Shown: piece by piece, positions 20,621 to 32,544 of the stretch
Numbering within the stretch: position 1 is the first letter of the stretch
Layout: each line of letters starts with the position of its first letter
Assembly: GCF_023091745.1 (NCBI RefSeq)
Contig: NC_068933.1
Coordinates: forward strand, 18,728,001-18,792,000
DNA: 64,000 nucleotides
Source of the DNA: Budorcas taxicolor
Lineage: Eukaryota > Chordata > Mammalia > Artiodactyla > Bovidae
Reading direction: 5' to 3'
Translations under genes and position numbers: made by a program
The notes under the pieces: generated by a model
What the model saw: the letters and a program-made list of their open reading frames with translations, nothing else
Told to the model about the DNA's origin: nothing
Databases searched by the model: none

Positions 20621-21303
20621 TTAAAACCAGCAAGAGGGAAAAAACAAGTGTTACCTAGGGAGAAACAAGGATACTAGAGCATTTCTTGTTGAAATAATGC
20701 AGGTGAGAATGCTATATGCAGCAAAATACCTTTCAGAAACTAAGGCAGAAATATTTTCAGATGTCAAAAAATAGAAAAATCAATCACCAGAATGTCTACA
20801 CTACAGAAAAAGTAGTTTGAGAAAGTTCACTGAACTATATACTAATGATTTGTGCACTTTTCCGGTGTGTAATTTTTGCTTTCATCAACTGTTTATGCTT
20901 TTTTAAAAAACAAGAATAATTTACATTTCTTGTATTATGACTGTGGGCAGCTTTCTTCTCTTTACGGTCTGGCCCCTTAAGCCCTGACTGCCTTCGTGAC
21001 TCCCTGATGATTTCATACAGATAGTCTTTTTTATTTTCCTAAGTGTTCACATTTTTCTTGGTAACAGTTTTGTTCTGCTACAAGCACTTCCATTATAGAT
21101 CAAAGCAGAAGCTTCTGTTACCTTTCTTTATTGGAATATAAAATTCTCATTCTGCTCGACGTGAGTTTGGCATTGTTAGAAAATTATTTTAAGAGCAGGA
21201 TACTGTCTCCAGATTCACCTTTTCCCCATCTCACAAATAATTTTGGATTATTAAAAATCACTTTCTTCCTTCTCCATCTAAATTAGCAAATTAGAAACTA
21301 TTA
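20620..21303. other. non-coding, no feature recognised
   Basis: AT-rich unique-looking sequence. Confidence 0.45.
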
Positions 21304-21304
21304 G

Positions 21305-21522
21305 GTCTTCCTCAGTGCCTCCGCAGTAAAATATCTGAATGCAGGATCTGCAGGAGACGTGAGTTTGATCCCTGGGTCAGGAAAATCTCTTGGAGGAGGG
21401 CATGGCAATCCACTCCAGTATTCTTTCCTGAAGAATCTCAGGTCAAAGGAGCCTGGTGGTCTACAGTCCATGGGGTCACAAAGAGTCAGACATGACTGAA
21501 GTGACTTAGCACGTGAAACTTT
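21305..21522 (+). mobile_element. Bov-tA SINE
   Basis: Sense copy with a diverged head (CTTCCTCAGTGCCTCCGCAG) and intact body GTCAGACATGACTGAAGTGAC. Confidence 0.9.
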
Positions 21523-21609
21523 TAATTATCTGTGTGTATATATTGCTTCCTCACTCTCTATAGATTAAATTCAATAGGCTTATTCCTGCTTCAACACAAT
21601 AAGAAACTA

Positions 21610-22010
21610 AAATTTATGTCGTCTGTGTACTAGGCCCAGTAGCGAGTACTGCATTTAAGTTACCAAGTTTGAATCTTTTATTATATACTATTACACACAG
21701 GGGATTGTTCCATGAACAATAAATATTGTTTAGCCTCTATTGTATGATATGTATATACTAGATGCTGTGGATAGAGAAGCAAGAAAAAAGTCCATGATCA
21801 GTCTTTAATGACAAGAGAAATTCTAGTACATGATATAGTGATGTGTGATGTAAGAGAGGAAACACATAGCAAGACATCTAGCCTAGGTGGATGAGCTCAG
21901 GGGTAGGGCAAGTGGCCAGGGAAGTCTTATTTCACTCATAGAGGCTACAGAGGGATTATTGGAATATTAGAATAGGCAAATAAAGGAAAAGAGACCAGAA
22001 TATATTATTT
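21610..22010 (+). repeat. old LINE fragment, probably L2
   Basis: Segments such as CTAGATGCTGTGGATAGAGAAGC and AAGTGGCCAGGGAAGTCTTA match the order of the L2 3' region (abridged); diverged. Confidence 0.5.
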
Positions 22011-22023
22011 ATACATATATATG

Positions 22024-23122
22024 ACTATGCCAAAGCCTCTGACTGTGTGGATCACAATAAACTGTGGAAAATTCTGAAAGAGATGGGAATACCAGACCAC
22101 CTGACCTGTCTCTTGAGAAATCTATATGCAGGTCAGGAAGCAACAGTTAGAACCGGACATGGAACAACAGACTGGTTCCAAATAGGAAAAGGAGTACGTC
22201 AAGGCTGTATATTGTCACCCTGCTTATTTAACTTCTATGCAGAGTACATCATGAGAAATGCTGGACTGGAAGAAACACAAGCTGGAATCAAGATTGCCGG
22301 GAGAAATATCAATAACCTCAGATATGCAGATGACACCACCCTTATGGCAGAAAGTGAAGAGGAACTCAAAAGCCTCTTGATGAAAGTGAAAGAGGAGAGT
22401 GAAAAAGTTGGCCTAAAGTTGAGCTTTCTGAATGTTGACATTCAGAAAACGAAGATCATGGCATCCGGTCCCATCACTTCATGGGAAATAGATGGGGAAA
22501 CAGGGGAAACAGTGTCAGACTTTATTTTTGGGGGCTCCAAAATCACTGCAGATGGTGACTGCAGCCATGAAATTAAAAGACGCTTACTCCTTGGAAGAAA
22601 AGTTATGAGCAACCTAGACAGTATATTCAAAACCAGAGACATTGCTTTGCCGACTAATGTCCATCTAGTCAAGGCTATGGTTTTTCCTGTGGTCATGTAT
22701 GGATGTGAGAGTTGGACTGTGAAGAAGGCTGAGCGCTGAAGAATTGATGCTTTTCAACTGTGGTGTTGAAGAAGACTCTTGAGAGTCCCTTGAACTGCAA
22801 GGAGATCCAACCAGTCCATTCTGAGGGAGATCAACCCTGGGATTTCTTTGGAAGGAATGATGCTAAAACTGAAACTCCAGTACTTTGGCCACCTCATGCG
22901 AAGAGTTGACTCCTTGAAAAAGACTCTGATGCTGGGAGGGACTGGGGGCAGAAGGAAAAGGGGACGACCGAGGATGAGATCGCTAGATGGCATCACGGAC
23001 TCAATGGGCATGAATCTGAGTGAACTCCGGGAGTTGGTGATGGACGGGGAGGCCTGGCGTGCTGCGATTCATGGGGTCGCAAAGAGCTGGACACGACTGA
23101 GTGACTGAAATGAACTGAACTG
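22024..23122 (+). mobile_element. BovB LINE (about 1.1 kb)
   Basis: Sense, 5'-truncated inside RT motif A and running to the GAACTGAACTGATGCATA tail. Confidence 0.94.
22047..22739 (+). pseudogene. BovB reverse-transcriptase fragment, 230 codons open
   Basis: Encodes the RT palm: GKGVRQGCILSP (motif B region) and LRYADDTTLMAES (motif C, catalytic YADD), then the thumb region ADGDCSHEIKRRLL and VVMYGCESWTVKKAER before a stop. Motif A lies just upstream of the first ATG as DYAKASDCVDH, with Ser in place of the usual Phe. It is part of a truncated LINE, not a host gene. Confidence 0.92.
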
Positions 23123-23125
23123 ATG

Positions 23126-23345
23126 CATATAGGTGATGCTAGTGGTAAAGAATCTGCCTGCCAATACAAGAGACACAAGAAACCTGGATTCAATCCCTGG
23201 GAAGGGAAGATCCCCTGGAGAAGGAAATGGCAATCCACTCTAGCATTCTTGCCTGGGAAATCCCAGGGACAGAGGAGGCTGGCAGGTTATGGTCCATGGG
23301 GTCCCAAAGAGTCGAACACAACTTAGCAACTAGACAACAACAACA
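23126..23345 (+). mobile_element. Bov-tA SINE
   Basis: Sense copy directly after the BovB tail; AGGTGATGCTAGTGGTAAAG head, ends in an ACAACAACA-rich tail. Confidence 0.9.
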
Positions 23346-25110
23346 TAGGGTGCGCACAACAGAATCAGTCCCACAACACCTCCTGCTAAGGGTTTGGTGC
23401 AGTACACATTCTGCCTTTCTCAGCACTTTCTGTGGCAGCACATTATTGTTTCTATTACTTACCTTAGTATCCCTCCAATAAATTCAATTGCTTTTTTTTT
23501 ACTCACGTGACTAGATAAATTAATTTTTTTAGCTTTACAAGCACAAACAAAACAAAAAACAGTGTAAATGAATTACTCTGAGATTAGGCTTTGATATTTC
23601 ATAAGCTTTGATTACTAGAGGTAGGGACAAAAGATCTAATCTAAAAGTTCTAGAATTTTCCTTCAATATCTCTAAGGACACACAAAAACACTTTAGTCTT
23701 AGAGAATCACTTCAGTGTATACTCTTGGTCATGCACATGTGTGGGCACCTATCCTTTATTTTTCAATTAGTCTTAGTTGTTGGTAAAATCATTTTACATT
23801 TTACATGTAAACGTAAAATTTTTAAATGTAAAGTTTAATACACCAGTTTCTGATCTTAAATGCACATGCAGAAAAATTAATTCCTTGTAATGAGCCATTT
23901 GTGGGCTAACCAGCAAATCAGAATATGTGTGTAATTGTGCACAATAAAACTTTTTCTCAGATTATGTAGCTATTTTGAAGTGAAAGTAAGAACTGTATCT
24001 CAGAGCATTATATTTAGACTGTCAATTTTTTCTAAGAAATAAAAATCATTAAAAGCTGAATGAAAAATAAGGGCAACTTTTAAATTCAAATGTGCAAATA
24101 CACTTTTGACAATTGCAAAAAAAATTATTTTTTTATTTTAAATTTTCTGCTCATGTCCAGAAATTTTGTCAGGAAAATCTACTTTTAGATGTGGTCATAA
24201 ATGTATGAGTCATCATGTGTTTTCAAATTAGTTGGGTGATGTTTTAGGAGAGATAATATTTTAAGAATCTAAAAACTGGGGGGTAAAAAAGCACACATAG
24301 AAATCAGATTTAGGTACTTGAATGAAAAAGATTTATAGCAAATTTATCAAAGAAAGCAGAGAAGTTGTACTGAGGGGTGGAGTGAAAGCAGACACTTGTG
24401 TTACCACCCATCTTCCTTGGGTATAAAATCGTATTTTAAAATGTGGTTTTACTTAATATGAGCTCTTGTTTTCTTTTTTCTCCACGTATTTTTTACACAA
24501 TATGGTTAAATTTCATCTTCATGTATTTAATGTAAAAAATATGTTTTTAAATATGTTAGAATTTAATATTTATTTGGTTACAGTTTTTTTTTTTTAATGA
24601 CATGATCTTATGGGAAGCTTCCTCTTTAAGGAAAGATGTTATTGTTCAGAAGCATAAAATATATGCAATTCTGAAGTCCTTGCATACACATAGAAAGAAA
24701 AACATTCTTTGGCCAGAGCTGTTTTTATTCTTTGCTGGGAAAATAAATTAAGAAACATCTTTTGCACTTTGCCCTGTTAAGAAACACATTTTGAATTGGT
24801 TTGATACCAGAGGAAAAAAATTTCAGATAGATGAGCAACCTCTGGAAAGAAGAGTAGTGAATAAGCACTTCATTTTGTATCTTAACAGGGAAGCAGGGGA
24901 GGATAAAGGTTTTGTGGGACCTGAAGCTATACATTTGGGGACATCTGTCAAACGTCTGTTAAGATAACTTTTTCCATGCTTCATGTAGCAGACCAACAGG
25001 CCAGATTTGAGCAGAACCGAGGGCTCTGGCCGGGAGCCTTCCAGCAAACAACAGTGCATTCGGAAAATTCCTTCTCTGGCTTTCGGTCTTTCTGTTTCAG
25101 ATCCTGTACA
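23346..25110. other. 1.75 kb without recognisable repeats
   Basis: AT-rich, apparently unique sequence with poly-T runs at 23491 and 24584. No exon or family recognised. Its freedom from young retroposons contrasts with the surroundings. Confidence 0.5.
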
Positions 25111-25552
25111 TAACAGAGTTCACTCAGAGAAGCAGAGCCTCTAGGATACATAAGGGGTGAACCTTAGGCTACTGTGGATCTCACGAAGGCCGTTTTCTTG
25201 ACATAAGATGGTGGATGAGTTCAAAGGATGCAGGGTAAAGTGAGAATGGTAGATGGCCCTCCGGGAAGCAGGAGCAGGAGCCCATGAGGACGGACTGAAA
25301 GCTGTCTCAGCTCTAGTTGCCTGTGACCTTGGTGTTGTGGGTGTCCTGGAGAAGCGGAACCCTCTGTCATGTGCTGAAAATCCAGAGGAAGCCAGGGCAG
25401 CTGCAACTCCAGCAAAGGCCTAATGCCAATGAGATGAGCCAACAGACAGGCAACAGCAGGAGACAGCTACAAAGCCTGCCTGCCCTGCAAGCCTCGCAGC
25501 GGGAATCTCAGCTGTGGTGAAGGATAGGGATTTCTGGGAAATGGAGTTTAGT
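25111..25552. other. non-coding, unassigned
   Basis: GC-richer segment (25240-25500) with short frames on both strands. No gene identified; possibly an old repeat. Confidence 0.35.
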
Positions 25553-25554
25553 CT

Positions 25555-25757
25555 AGAGAGTAGTGTTAGTAGAGTCCAATTCTGGGATCCCAGGGACTGT
25601 AGCCCACCAGGATTCTCTGTCCATGGGATTCTCCAAGCAAGAGTACTGGAGTGGATTGCCATTCCCTTCTCCAGAGGATCTTCCCCACCCGGGTATTGAA
25701 CTTGGGTCTCTGGCATTGCAGGCAGATTCTTTATCATTTGAGCTACAGGGAAGACCT
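25555..25757 (-). mobile_element. Bov-tA SINE
   Basis: Antisense copy ending in the head TTATCATTTGAGCTACAGGG. Confidence 0.92.
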
Positions 25758-26226
25758 TAGTCTAGATAAGTTGACACCAACCCCACCTCCACCCCCTCCT
25801 CCCGCTCCAACCCTTTTTCTTGGTTCCTTTTCTTTGTCTTTTTCTTTATCAATCTTCATTTGCCCTTTTTTCTGGATCATATTTGTCAGACTTTCTCAGA
25901 AAGGCTACGTTAAGGCAATTTATTTGTTTTATTTGTTATTGTTTGTTTTTATTTAGTTCTTGCACGTCTGAAATGGCTTTGTTCACACATCACACGTGAT
26001 TGCTAGATTGGCAGTGGAGAGTCCCAATTTGGACAATATAAATTGCCTCAGAATTTTTAAGGTGGTCTTTTGTGGAGAAGCGAGATGTCATTCTGAGTCT
26101 CCATACTTTTTTATGCGATTTCGCTTCTTCTGAAAGCTTTTTGGAATTTTTCACTAACACTGCTATTCAAAATTTTATCATGATTTTCCCAAGAGGTGAG
26201 TGTTTTTGTCTTGCTTTTTAAATTCT
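25758..26226. other. non-coding, no feature recognised
   Basis: Begins with a C-rich CCACCTCCACCCCCTCCTCC tract, then T-rich sequence; otherwise unassigned. Confidence 0.45.
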
Positions 26227-26228
26227 TT

Positions 26229-26735
26229 GTTGTTGTTGTTATTTAGTCTCTAAGTCCTGTCTGACTCTTTGTGACCCCATGGACTATAGCCCCCCAGGCT
26301 CTTCTGTCCATGGGATTTCCCAGGCAAGAATACTGTAGTGGGGACTTCCCCGGTGGCAGTGTGGATAAGAATCCGCCTACCAATGCAGGGGACATGGGTT
26401 CGATCCCTAGTCCGGAAAAGTTCCACAAGCCGCAGAGCAACTAATGCTGTGTGCCTCAGCTACTGTAGCTCAAGAGCCTAGAGCCTGTGCTTCACAAGAT
26501 AAACCACTGCAATGAGAAACCCAAGCAGCACAACAAAGATGGCCGCTGCTTGCTGCAACCAGAAAAAACCACGCAAAAGCAGTGAAGACACAATGTAGCC
26601 AAAACTTCAAAAAAAAAAAAGAATGCTGGAGTGGTTTTCATTTCCTTCTCCAGGGGATCTTACCAGACCAGGGATCAAACCCACATCTCCTGCAAGGCAG
26701 GTTCTTCACCACTGAGCCACCAGGAAAGCCTTGTG
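26229..26735 (-). mobile_element. Bov-tA SINE split by a CHR SINE
   Basis: The left part is 26229-26339 (TTGTTGTTGTTATTTAGTCT to AATACTGTAGTGG). The right part is 26622-26735 (GAATGCTGGAGTGG to the head). The repeated AGAATnCTGnAGTGG marks the duplicated target. Confidence 0.9.
26340..26620 (+). mobile_element. CHR-type SINE nested in Bov-tA
   Basis: GGACTTCCCCGGTGGCAGTG head, long CHR body (GCCGCAGAGCAACTAATGCT...AGATGGCCGCTGCTTGCTGC) and poly-A end. Confidence 0.88.
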
Positions 26736-26771
26736 CTGGCAAGTAAATAGACTCATCTTCATCTCCTTCAC

Positions 26772-26962
26772 TGAGCCTTCCCTGGTGGCTCACTGGCAAA
26801 GGATCTACCCGTCATGCAGGAGACACCAGTTGGCTCTCTGGGTTGGGAAGGTCACCTGGAGGAGGAAATGGAAAGCTACCCCTGTATTTATGCCTGGGAA
26901 ATCCCATTGGCAGAGGAGCTTGCTGGGTTCCTCTCCTTCAGCCCTGGGAGTTGCTTTTGTAT
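26772..26962 (+). mobile_element. Bov-tA SINE, 3' part diverged
   Basis: GCCTTCCCTGGTGGCTCACT head, then a diverged body; the 3' end is lost after GCAGAGGAGCTTGCTGG. Confidence 0.88.
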
Positions 26963-26964
26963 TG

Positions 26965-27545
26965 TTTCTTTGATAATTCACTCTCCGTCAGGGCCTGTCA
27001 CCTCTTTGAAAGTTCTGTTAGGTACCTGATTGACTTCCTAAACTATACCTCTAATTTTCTTATCTTTTACCTCCTATTTGACTTCCTTTGTATTTTTATT
27101 CTGCTTTTTGGGAAGATTCCTTGAATATATATTCTAATCCACTCAGTGAAGTTTGACTTTGACTATTTAATTTATTTAAGCTCTTTCTGCTTTGTGCTAA
27201 TAGAAAGAGGTGCCTGGTTGTATTTTTTCGATACATACTTTAACTTCTGTTTGTAGCTCCTGCCTTTCAATGTTCTTGCTACTCCCAAATGAAAATAAGT
27301 TCCAAATCAAATTCTTTTAGGAGTAAAAAATAGGCAAGTGGTAAGTAGTGAATGAATAAAGAGGGCAGTAGTTACATGGGGTGGGGAAGAGACAATCAGG
27401 TCCAACTATACTTTATATATTATTTCACCAATCTCCTTATTTTCAGCCTTGACAGTCACTCTCAAATTTTGTGTTTCCTCTAAAATCTCTGCCAATAAGT
27501 TGTTGTGATCTCTTATTCCTTCACATGTCATTCCTGTTTGCTTTG
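26965..27545. other. non-coding, no feature recognised
   Basis: AT-rich, unassigned. Confidence 0.45.
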
Positions 27546-27549
27546 ACAT

Positions 27550-27758
27550 TGTTGTGGTTGTTTAGTCATTGAGTCATGTCCTCCTCTGCGACCCCATGGA
27601 CTGTAGCCCACCAGGCTTCTCTGTCCATGGGCTTTCCCAGGCAAGGATATTGGAGTGAGTTGTCATTTCCTTCTACAGAGGCTCTTCCTGATCCAGGGAA
27701 TGAACTCCTACATTGGCAGGCGGATTCTTTACCTCTGAGCCACTAGGGAAGCCCTTTT
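27550..27758 (-). mobile_element. Bov-tA SINE
   Basis: Antisense copy from TTGTTGTGGTTGTTTAGTCA to CACTAGGGAAGCCC. Confidence 0.92.
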
Positions 27759-27759
27759 T

Positions 27760-28800
27760 GACATTGTAGGCTTATAACTTTTTATTTCATTGCTGTAATT
27801 TTAAAGAGATTTGAGGAGAAAGCACATATTAACATATGCAATCAATCCACCATATTTAACAAGATTTTGGTAACAATTTTTTGTTTAGCTAGAAACAGAG
27901 CTGTACTTATCTTTGGAGAAAGCTTTTCTTTTTCTTGGTAAGTGATACTTTAATAAGCTTTTATTATATAAAAGTACAGTGCAGACTATATTCTGAAATG
28001 GAAACTTTATGGAAAAAAAGCAAAAATTTTCTGTATCATCTATAAATTTGTCTTAATAGTAGGTAAAGAATCCTTAGTGGTTAGTACTTTATTGGCTGGG
28101 GAGATAGAAGTTTCTTCCCCTCTTATAAACCAAGAGAGGAATTAAGGGTAGGATATGATCAAGGACATTCTCTGCATGGGGGGTTATGTAATTCCTTCAA
28201 CATGTCAGTAGTGTGGGTCCATGGATAAGGGGAGAGGTGGCCCAGGGGGCCCTCTATTCTCTGTGGAGAAAAGAATAGTCATAGCTAATATTGCTGCTTA
28301 ACATTTTCCTTCTCTGTATTGTAATTCCTTCCATTATCCCCAGAGTTTCAAAAGTTTTGCAAAAATCACAGCCTATTAAATGCTTTTGTTGGGGTTTCAG
28401 GGCAGAGACTTGTGTCTGAGTCTAGATTAGGTTAGGGAAGGAGAAAGTGACTTTTCCTACCACCACTACTTATATTTTGAAATCTGGTGGTAACAGCAGC
28501 ATTTCAAGACCACCATGGCCCTATAACTAACTCCAGGAGTTGGCCAGGAACAGAGACAAACAACTAGACTTTTTTAGATAATATGGGTTTCCCAACTGGG
28601 TAATTCAGCAGTTTTATGATTTTCTGCTTTGAGTCCCAGAGGAGCTATGAAGGGGGTTCTTAATTCCATGGGAGTCTGTACCCCAAGTCTCAGTTCCAAC
28701 CTAGTTGACTCATCCATTGCACATACTTATTAGTGTTGCCTTGCTATCCATGAAGTTTCTTAACTTTGATATAAAACTTCAGTCCTCTCTCATAGCGTGT
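27760..28800. other. 1 kb non-coding, no feature recognised
   Basis: Unique-looking AT-rich sequence without recognisable repeat or exon. Confidence 0.45.
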
Positions 28801-28802
28801 TC

Positions 28803-28990
28803 TGGGCTTCCTGTGTAGCTCAGTTGGTAAAGAATCTGCCTGCAATGCTGGAGATCTGGGTTCAATTCCTGGGTTGGGAAGATCCCCTGGATTAGGAAAT
28901 GGCAACCCACTCCAGTATTCTTGCCTTGACAATCTGATGGACAGAGGACCCTGGCAGGCTACGGTTCATAGTGTCACATGACTTAGTGCT
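28803..28990 (+). mobile_element. Bov-tA SINE
   Basis: Sense copy, GGCTTCCTGTGTAGCTCAGT head; shortened 3' end. Confidence 0.9.
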
Positions 28991-29094
28991 ATCTTTCTTT
29001 CTTTATAGCATATTCTAGAGAGATTTCTTGGAGATAATAATAAATAAGCAGAAAATAATTTAAAAGTGGGAGTGGGTCATAAGGGTTGTTAGAT

Positions 29095-29220
29095 CCAATA
29101 GCTATTTTCATAGATGAGAAGACTAAGGTTCAGAGAGGAGCAGTGACTTGCTCAAGAGCATATAATCAGCCATGACAGAGCTTGGAAATCAATGCAGTTC
29201 TCTCAGTCTTCAGGAAAATG
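29095..29220 (-). repeat. MIR SINE
   Basis: Antisense MIR: CATAGATGAGAAGACTAAGG, GTGACTTGCTCAAGAGCATA, and a trailing GAGCTTGGAAATC block. Confidence 0.75.
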
Positions 29221-29328
29221 ACTTTATTCCCTTGACTATACCATTCATATTGACATGACATGGATTAATTAATTCAGGACCCATTTTTGAGTATCTATTA
29301 ATTTAAACTTTACTAGTTACATAGACTG

Positions 29329-29606
29329 GAGAAGGCAATGGCGCCCCACTCCCAACTCCAGCACTCTTGCCTGGAAAATCCCATGGACAGAGGAGCCTGG
29401 TGGGCCGCAGTCCACGGGGTCGCTAAGAGTCGGACATGACTCAGCGACTTCCCTTTCACTTTTCACCTTCATGCATTGGAGAAGGAAATGGCAACCCACT
29501 CCAGTGTTCTTGCCTGGAGAATCCCAGGGACGGGGGAGCCTGGTGGGCTGCCATGTATGGGGTCGCACAGAGTCGGACACAACTGAAGCGACTTGGCAGT
29601 AGCAGC
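29329..29606 (+). mobile_element. BOVA2 dimeric SINE
   Basis: Two BovA monomers with the CATGCATTGGAGAAGG junction and an AGCAGCAG end. Target-site duplication GTTACATAGAC on both sides. Confidence 0.95.
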
Positions 29607-29943
29607 AGTTACATAGACAATAGGAATAGGTAGAGTGATTTGCTAGTAAGATTTTGGTTTAGTTTTACTAATTTTAAAAATGCTTTTCCATAGTAATTTC
29701 TCAGACTTACACTACATGAGAATGTTTTATACCCTGTCAGGATTCCATATGAAATATATCTAAACCAACATTTTAGGAAGTTTATATATTTAGGAGTTTT
29801 ATTATCTCCACCTGAGGGGCCCTGTTAGTTGCCTGAAATGAAGATTAGCCTTGATAATCTTTTCCTTGATACTTAAAGTATGTTCCATTCTAAATATTTT
29901 TATAGAAGTTATATTTTTAAGTTGAAAATGTGCTCACTGTATT

Positions 29944-31217
29944 CAGTTCAGTTCAGTTGCTCAGTCGTGTCCAACTCTTTGTGACCCCATGGACTGCAGC
30001 ATACCAGGCCTCCTTGTCCATCACCAACTCCTGGACTTCACTCAAACTCATGTCCATTGAGTCGGTGATGCCATCCAACCGTTTCATCCTCTGCCATCCC
30101 CTTCTCCTCCTGCTTTCAATCTTACCCAGCATCAGGGTCTTTTCACATGAGTGAGTTCTTCGCATGAGGTGACCAAAGTATTGGAGTTTCAGCTTCAGCA
30201 TCAGTCCTTCCAATGAATATTCAGGACTGATTTCCTTTAGGATGGACTGGTTGGATCTCCTTGCCGTCCAAGGGACTCTCAAGAGTCTTCTCCAACACCA
30301 CAGTTCAAAAGCATCAATTCTTCAGTGCTCAGCTTTCTTTATACTCCAACTCTCACATCCATACATGATACTGGAAAAACCATAGCTTTGTCTAGACAGA
30401 ACTTTGTCAGCAAAGTAATGTCTCTGCTTTTTAATATGCTGTCTAGGTTGGTCATAACTTTTCTTCCAAGGAGTAAGCATATTTTAATTGCATGGCTGCA
30501 GTCACCATCTGCAGTGATTTTGGAGCCCCCCAAAATAAAGTTAGCCACTGTTTCCCCATCTATTTGCCATGAAGTGATGGGATCAGATTCCATTATTTTA
30601 GTTTTCTGAATGTTGAGTTTTAAGCCAACTTTTTCACTCTCCTCTTTCACTTTCATCAAGAGGCTCTTTAGTTCTTCTTCACTTTCTGCCATAAGTGTGG
30701 TGTCATCTGCATATCTGAGGTGATTGATATTTCTCCCAGCAATCCTGATTCCAGCTTGTGCTTTATCCAGCCCAACGTTTCTCATGATGTACTCTGCATA
30801 TAAGTTAAATAAACAGGGTAACAATATACAGCCTTGACGTACTCCTTTCCCTATCTGGAACCAATCTGTTGTTCCATGTCCAGTTCTAACTGTTGCTTCC
30901 TGACCTCCATATAGGTTTCTCAAGAGGAAGGTCAGGTGGTCCAGTATTCCCATCTCTTTAAGAATTTTCCACATTTTGTTGTGATCCACACAGTCAAAGG
31001 CTTTGGCATAGTCAATAAAGCAGAAATAGATGTTTTTCTGGAACTCTCTTGCTTTTTTGAGGATCCAGCAGATGTTGGCAATTTGATCTCTGGCTCCTCT
31101 GCCTTTTCTAAAACCAGCTTGAACATCTGGAAGTTCACGGTTCATGTATTGCTGAAGCCTGGCTTGGAGAATTTTGAGCATTACTTTCCTAGCATGTGAG
31201 ATGAGTGCAATTGTGCA
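29944..31217 (-). mobile_element. BovB LINE (1.27 kb) with target-site duplication
   Basis: Antisense BovB flanked by CTCACTGTATT at 29933-29943 and 31218-31228. It is 5'-truncated in the RT N-terminal region. Confidence 0.95.
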
Positions 31218-31259
31218 CTCACTGTATTTAGAGCAAAGGATTTTATAAGTCCCATACAA
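30339..31259 (-). pseudogene. BovB reverse-transcriptase fragment, 306 codons open
   Basis: Longest open frame in the window. The first 14 codons lie in the flank and target duplication; the rest is BovB RT with GFRKGRGARDQI, motif A CFIDYAKAFDCVDH (about residues 80-93), motif B GVRQGCILLP (139-148) and motif C LRYADDTTL (181-189). A base loss in the CATGATACTGG region shifts the frame near the C-terminus. The catalytic motifs look intact, but the element lacks its endonuclease and 5' end. Confidence 0.93.
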
Positions 31260-31565
31260 GGTGTCTCCCTCTTCATTGGCGGTTAAGGTTGGAAAGTGTG
31301 ACCATCAGGAATGTATGCTGGTAGAATACACTAAAGGGTATATGACAGTTGTCTGAGTGTAGTTCATGATGGGGACGAGAACAGACATGTTCACTGCTGC
31401 AGGCAGGAGCCTGAAGATGGGGAGACCAGGAACTTAACTTTCCTCCTGGGACTGGGTCAGGTATCAAGTAAGGGGCAGACACAATACAGAGTCCAGAGGG
31501 TTTGGATGATAGTTGTGCTATAAGTGATGTATTAATTGAGAGAGTTCTCTGACTATGGTCTTCCA
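31230..31565. other. non-coding, no feature recognised
   Basis: Unassigned sequence between two retroposons. Confidence 0.45.
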
Positions 31566-31574
31566 AAAGGAGAA

Positions 31575-31769
31575 AAGTGAAGTTGTTTGGTCATGTACGA
31601 CTCTTTGTGACCCCATGGGCTACAGCCTACCACGCTCCTCCATTTTCCAGGCAAGAGTAATGGAGTGGGTTGCCATTTCCTTCTCCAGAGGATCTTCCCG
31701 ACCCAGAGATCGGACCCAGGTCTCCCGCATTGTAGGCAGATGCTTTACCATCTGAGCCACCAGGGAAAT
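31575..31769 (-). mobile_element. Bov-tA SINE
   Basis: Antisense copy flanked by TCCAAAAGGAGAA target-site duplications (about 31562 and 31769). Confidence 0.93.
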
Positions 31770-32021
31770 CCAAAAGGAGAAGGAAAGTATTTGTCAGTGC
31801 TCTTCTAATCTTGTCTGGGAGCCAGAGTGACCTGATTGATCTTGGTGCAACAACTATACCTGTCATCCAGTGGAAATATTCTCTGGTCAGAGAAGAAAAT
31901 TATATCTAATTACTTTACTTTGGGGAAAGAAAAAAAAAAAAGCCTCTAAGTCCAATGCACTTTATTCAAGTTCTTTGTTCATCAAAATTCCTTTTGCTTG
32001 ATTTGCTTTTGGGTAATATCT

Positions 32022-32284
32022 ATCTGATGCTGAAGCTGAAACTCCAATACTTTGGCCACCTGATGCGAAGAACTGACTCATTTGAAAAGACCCTGATGCT
32101 GGGAAAGATAGAGGGCAGGAGAAGGGGACAACAGAGGATGAGATGGTTGGATGGCATCACCGACTCAATGAACATGAGTTTGAGTGAACTCCGGGAGTTG
32201 GTGATGGACAGGGAGGCCTGGCGTGCTGTGGTTCATGGGGTCACAGAGTCGGACACAACTGAGCAACTGAACTGACTGAACTGA
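32022..32284 (+). mobile_element. BovB 3' end
   Basis: Sense tail from TGATGCTGAAGCTGAAACTCC to CAACTGAACTGACTGAACTG, with short AATATCT repeats on both sides. Confidence 0.93.
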
Positions 32285-32544
32285 ATATCTGTCCACCAGG
32301 AGGAAATCTCTGTAAATTCCTAAACAGGTTATCTTACCAAGCAATTCTCTTTTTCTAAATTTATATGGTTACTTTTCTGTTTTATTTATCCTTTGAGAAA
32401 CTGTTATCCATGAGTCCATTTTCCAGAAAATAATCACTCAGGGTAAATGTGTAAAATGCAACTTCTAGACAAGCTGATTGAAGGTGTAAGCCTAATGATC
32501 TCACTATTCTGCTCAGTAAAGTCCCTTTAAGAAGCTGTGCCCTG

